From assembly GCA_016937315.1 (NCBI GenBank), contig JAFGWD010000223.1, positions 1-7,919 on the forward strand: DNA of 7,919 nt. The letters are read 5' to 3'. The position numbers and the translations under genes are program-made. Under the pieces are notes generated by a model, which had not been told where the DNA came from, did not search any database, and was given only the letters and a program-made list of their open reading frames with translations. This document shows, piece by piece, positions 6,341 through 7,919 of the stretch. This DNA comes from Rhodospirillaceae bacterium (GTDB lineage: Bacteria; Pseudomonadota; Alphaproteobacteria; Rhodospirillales; Rhodospirillaceae). Position 1 is the first letter of the stretch. Each line of letters begins with the position of its first letter.

Positions 6341-7549
6341 ATGTCGCGCCACCAAAAACTGTACCCCGATGCTCAGGGCTTTTTCGGAACCTACGGCGGA
6401 GCCTTCATCCCGCCAGAATTGGAACCGCACTTTAAGGAAATCGCAACGGCGTATAACCGTCTGTCGATTTCCGCCGAATTCCAGAATGAGCTGCGTTACA
6501 TCCGCAAACACTTCCAAGGTCGACCAACCCCGATTTCTTATGCTCGCCGCCTGTCCGATGCCTGTGGTGGTGCCCGGATCTACCTGAAACGCGAAGACCT
6601 GAACCACAGCGGTGCACACAAACTCAACCATTGCATGGCCGAGGCGCTGCTGGCCAAGCACATGGGAAAGACCAAGCTGATCGCAGAAACCGGGGCCGGA
6701 CAACATGGCGTCGCATTAGCCACGGCCGCCGCGTACTTCGGCATGGATTGCGAAATTCATATGGGCGAGGTCGATATCGCCAAAGAGCACCCGAACGTCA
6801 TCCGCATGCGCCTGTTGGGAGCCGAGGTCGTCCCCGTGACCTTTGGCGCCAAAACCCTAAAGGAAGCGGTGGACTCGGCGTTCATTTCCTATCTGAAACA
6901 AGCCGATCACGCAATTTATGCCATTGGTTCGGTGGTCGGGCCGCACCCCTTCCCGAAAATGGTCCGCGATTTCCAAAAAATCGTCGGCGAAGAATCCCGC
7001 AGCCAGTTCCTGGAACTGGTCGATCAATTGCCCGATATCGTCACCGCCTGCGTCGGCGGCGGCTCCAATGCCATTGGCATTTTCATGGGCTTTATTGATG
7101 ACGCCGACGTCGAATTACACGGCATCGAGCCCCAAGGCACAGGAACCAAGTTGGGCGAACACGCCGCGACCATGCGTTTTGGCACGGACGGCATGATTCA
7201 TGGCTTCAAGTGCTTGCTGCTTCAGGACGAGAACGGCGAACCCGCCGCCGTCCACTCGCTGGCAAGCGGCTTGGATTACCCTGGCGTCGGACCGGAACAC
7301 TGCCTGTTAAAATCCCTCAATCGCGCGACTTATGATTCCGTCGGCGACACAGAAGCCTTAAATGCTTTCTACGAATTGTCACGTTTGGAAGGCATCATCC
7401 CCGCGCTGGAAAGCGCACACGCCGTCGCCTATGCGATGCGGATCGCACCGTCCTTGCCGGGGAAGACGATTTTGGTCAATCTGTCGGGACGCGGCGACAA
7501 AGACATTGATTACGTCACCGAAACCTTCGGTTACGGTAGCGTGTCCTAG
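6341..7549 (+). CDS. trpB: Tryptophan synthase beta subunit-like PLP enzyme (orphan TrpB paralogue)
   Basis: A 402-residue fold-type II PLP enzyme. The Schiff-base lysine is K94 in SGAHKLNH, the catalytic glutamate E116 in AETGAGQHGVA (115-125), the phosphate-binding loop GGGSNAIG (239-246). GSVVGPHPFP (196-205), GLDYPGVGPEH (310-320) and LSGRGDKD (381-388) are all TrpB hallmarks. The expected reaction is indole plus L-serine to L-tryptophan. The protein differs from ordinary operon TrpB in its start (YGGAFIPPEL rather than GGQFVP-type), in KLNH rather than the usual KxNN after the lysine, and in the segment at 260-275. There is no trpA or trpF neighbour: the next gene is an FMN-binding oxidase-like gene. 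I infer a paralogue that may salvage indole or act on another nucleophile, but it could also be this organism's only TrpB. ATG 6341 has AGGA 8 bases upstream and gives the normal N-terminus. The stop is TAG. Confidence 0.85.
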   Translation: MSRHQKLYPDAQGFFGTYGGAFIPPELEPHFKEIATAYNRLSISAEFQNELRYIRKHFQGRPTPISYARRLSDACGGARIYLKREDLNHSGAHKLNHCMAEALLAKHMGKTKLIAETGAGQHGVALATAAAYFGMDCEIHMGEVDIAKEHPNVIRMRLLGAEVVPVTFGAKTLKEAVDSAFISYLKQADHAIYAIGSVVGPHPFPKMVRDFQKIVGEESRSQFLELVDQLPDIVTACVGGGSNAIGIFMGFIDDADVELHGIEPQGTGTKLGEHAATMRFGTDGMIHGFKCLLLQDENGEPAAVHSLASGLDYPGVGPEHCLLKSLNRATYDSVGDTEALNAFYELSRLEGIIPALESAHAVAYAMRIAPSLPGKTILVNLSGRGDKDIDYVTETFGYGSVS

Positions 7550-7562
7550 GACGTAAACTCAC

Positions 7563-7677
7563 CTCGATCATAGGAGGCCCGTCATGAGCAGCGAAGCGAC
7601 ACCTAAGACCCCGCCAATCCTGCACACCCCGCGCAACACCGTGCAAAGGCTGAGCCGACGCGCCTCCTATGATCGAG
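7563..7677 (+). promoter_or_regulatory. Long-range mRNA hairpin pairing the Shine-Dalgarno with early codons
   Basis: The 16 bases 7563-7578 are the exact reverse complement of 7662-7677. After one C-C mismatch (7579/7661), four more pairs join 7580-7583 to 7657-7660. The left arm contains the whole AGGAGG ribosome binding site (7572-7577) and reaches the base before the ATG at 7584. The right arm is codons within the next gene encoding RASYDRD. Transcribed, this would be a 20-pair stem closing a 73-base loop that begins with the start codon, occluding ribosome entry. As DNA it could instead be two inverted protein-binding sites. A perfect 16-mer at this distance is very unlikely by chance. 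Confidence 0.65.
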
Positions 7678-7919
7678 ATATCATCAATGCAATCCTGGAT
7701 GACGCCTATGTGGCGACCATCAGCGCCTTGGTCGAAGGGACGGTCCGCGCCCAACCGATTTATTACTGGCGCTCCGACAATGAGGTGTTTGTGCATGGAT
7801 CACGGCACAACGCCCTCTTCAATGCCCTGCTGGATGGGCAAGAAGCCTGCCTAACGGTGGCCTTGTTGGACGGCTTGGTGATGGCACGCTCCGCCTTTCA
7901 CCATTCCATGAACTATCGC
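7584..7919 (+). CDS. Pyridoxamine 5'-phosphate oxidase-like FMN-binding protein (partial, 3' end off window)
   Basis: The first 112 residues of a gene cut by the right edge. After a polar N-terminus, RRASYDRDIINAILDDA (24-40) and the following strands (YVATISALVEG, then VFVHGSRHNAL and CLTVALLDGLVMARSAFHHSMNYR) match the family of flavin-binding split-barrel proteins annotated as pyridoxamine 5'-phosphate oxidase-like (Pyridox_ox_2 type). These bind FMN or related flavin or heme cofactors, are usually dimers, and are often of unknown substrate; they are not the true PdxH. The ATG at 7584 has a near-perfect Shine-Dalgarno (TAGGAGG, 7571-7577) six bases upstream. It lies 34 bases after the trpB-like stop on the same strand, so the two may be co-transcribed. 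The ribosome binding site is the left arm of a long inverted repeat whose right arm is codons 27-32 of this gene. Confidence 0.87.
   Translation, partial: MSSEATPKTPPILHTPRNTVQRLSRRASYDRDIINAILDDAYVATISALVEGTVRAQPIYYWRSDNEVFVHGSRHNALFNALLDGQEACLTVALLDGLVMARSAFHHSMNYR

Noticed and set aside
7584..7919. Calling the last gene pdxH and linking it to PLP supply for the TrpB-like enzyme.
   Set aside because: The sequence fits the broad pyridoxamine-phosphate-oxidase-like flavin-binding family with the ARSAFHHSMNYR segment, not true PdxH. The PLP link rests only on the family name.

Overview
The window looks like chromosomal DNA of an alphaproteobacterium, possibly of the Rhodospirillales. This is an inference from protein-family resemblance, fairly GC-rich codon use and dense gene packing; no rRNA or other taxonomic marker is present. 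There are eight protein-coding genes. No tRNA, rRNA, CRISPR array, insertion sequence or prophage was seen, and no gene-free stretch exceeds 300 bases.

Left third (1-2679, minus strand): a nucleoside catabolism and salvage operon read right to left as cdd (cytidine deaminase), punA (trimeric-type purine nucleoside phosphorylase), then a gene that is deoC and deoA joined in one open frame (deoxyribose-phosphate aldolase followed by thymidine phosphorylase). The third gene runs off the left edge. Each junction is a 4-base start/stop overlap, so translation is probably coupled. Together the enzymes deaminate cytidines, phosphorolyse purine and pyrimidine (deoxy)nucleosides, and cleave deoxyribose 5-phosphate to acetaldehyde and glyceraldehyde 3-phosphate. 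The phosphopentomutase (deoB) that links these steps is not in the window.

Middle (2680-6260): a 240-base divergent intergenic region with a candidate promoter and dyad, then a soluble class III nucleotide cyclase (plus strand). Its stop lies 3 bases from that of a convergent RNase Z-like metallo-beta-lactamase-fold hydrolase (minus strand). A second divergent intergenic region follows, then an RlmI-type SAM-dependent rRNA methyltransferase (plus strand) with no clear ribosome binding site.

Right (6341-7919): an orphan tryptophan synthase beta-like PLP enzyme with no trpA beside it, then the start of an FMN-binding, pyridoxamine-phosphate-oxidase-like gene cut by the right edge. Between and into these two genes lies a 16-bp perfect inverted repeat, extended by 4 more pairs. 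It would base-pair the second gene's Shine-Dalgarno sequence with its own early coding sequence. This hairpin and the DeoC-DeoA fusion are the two most interesting observations.
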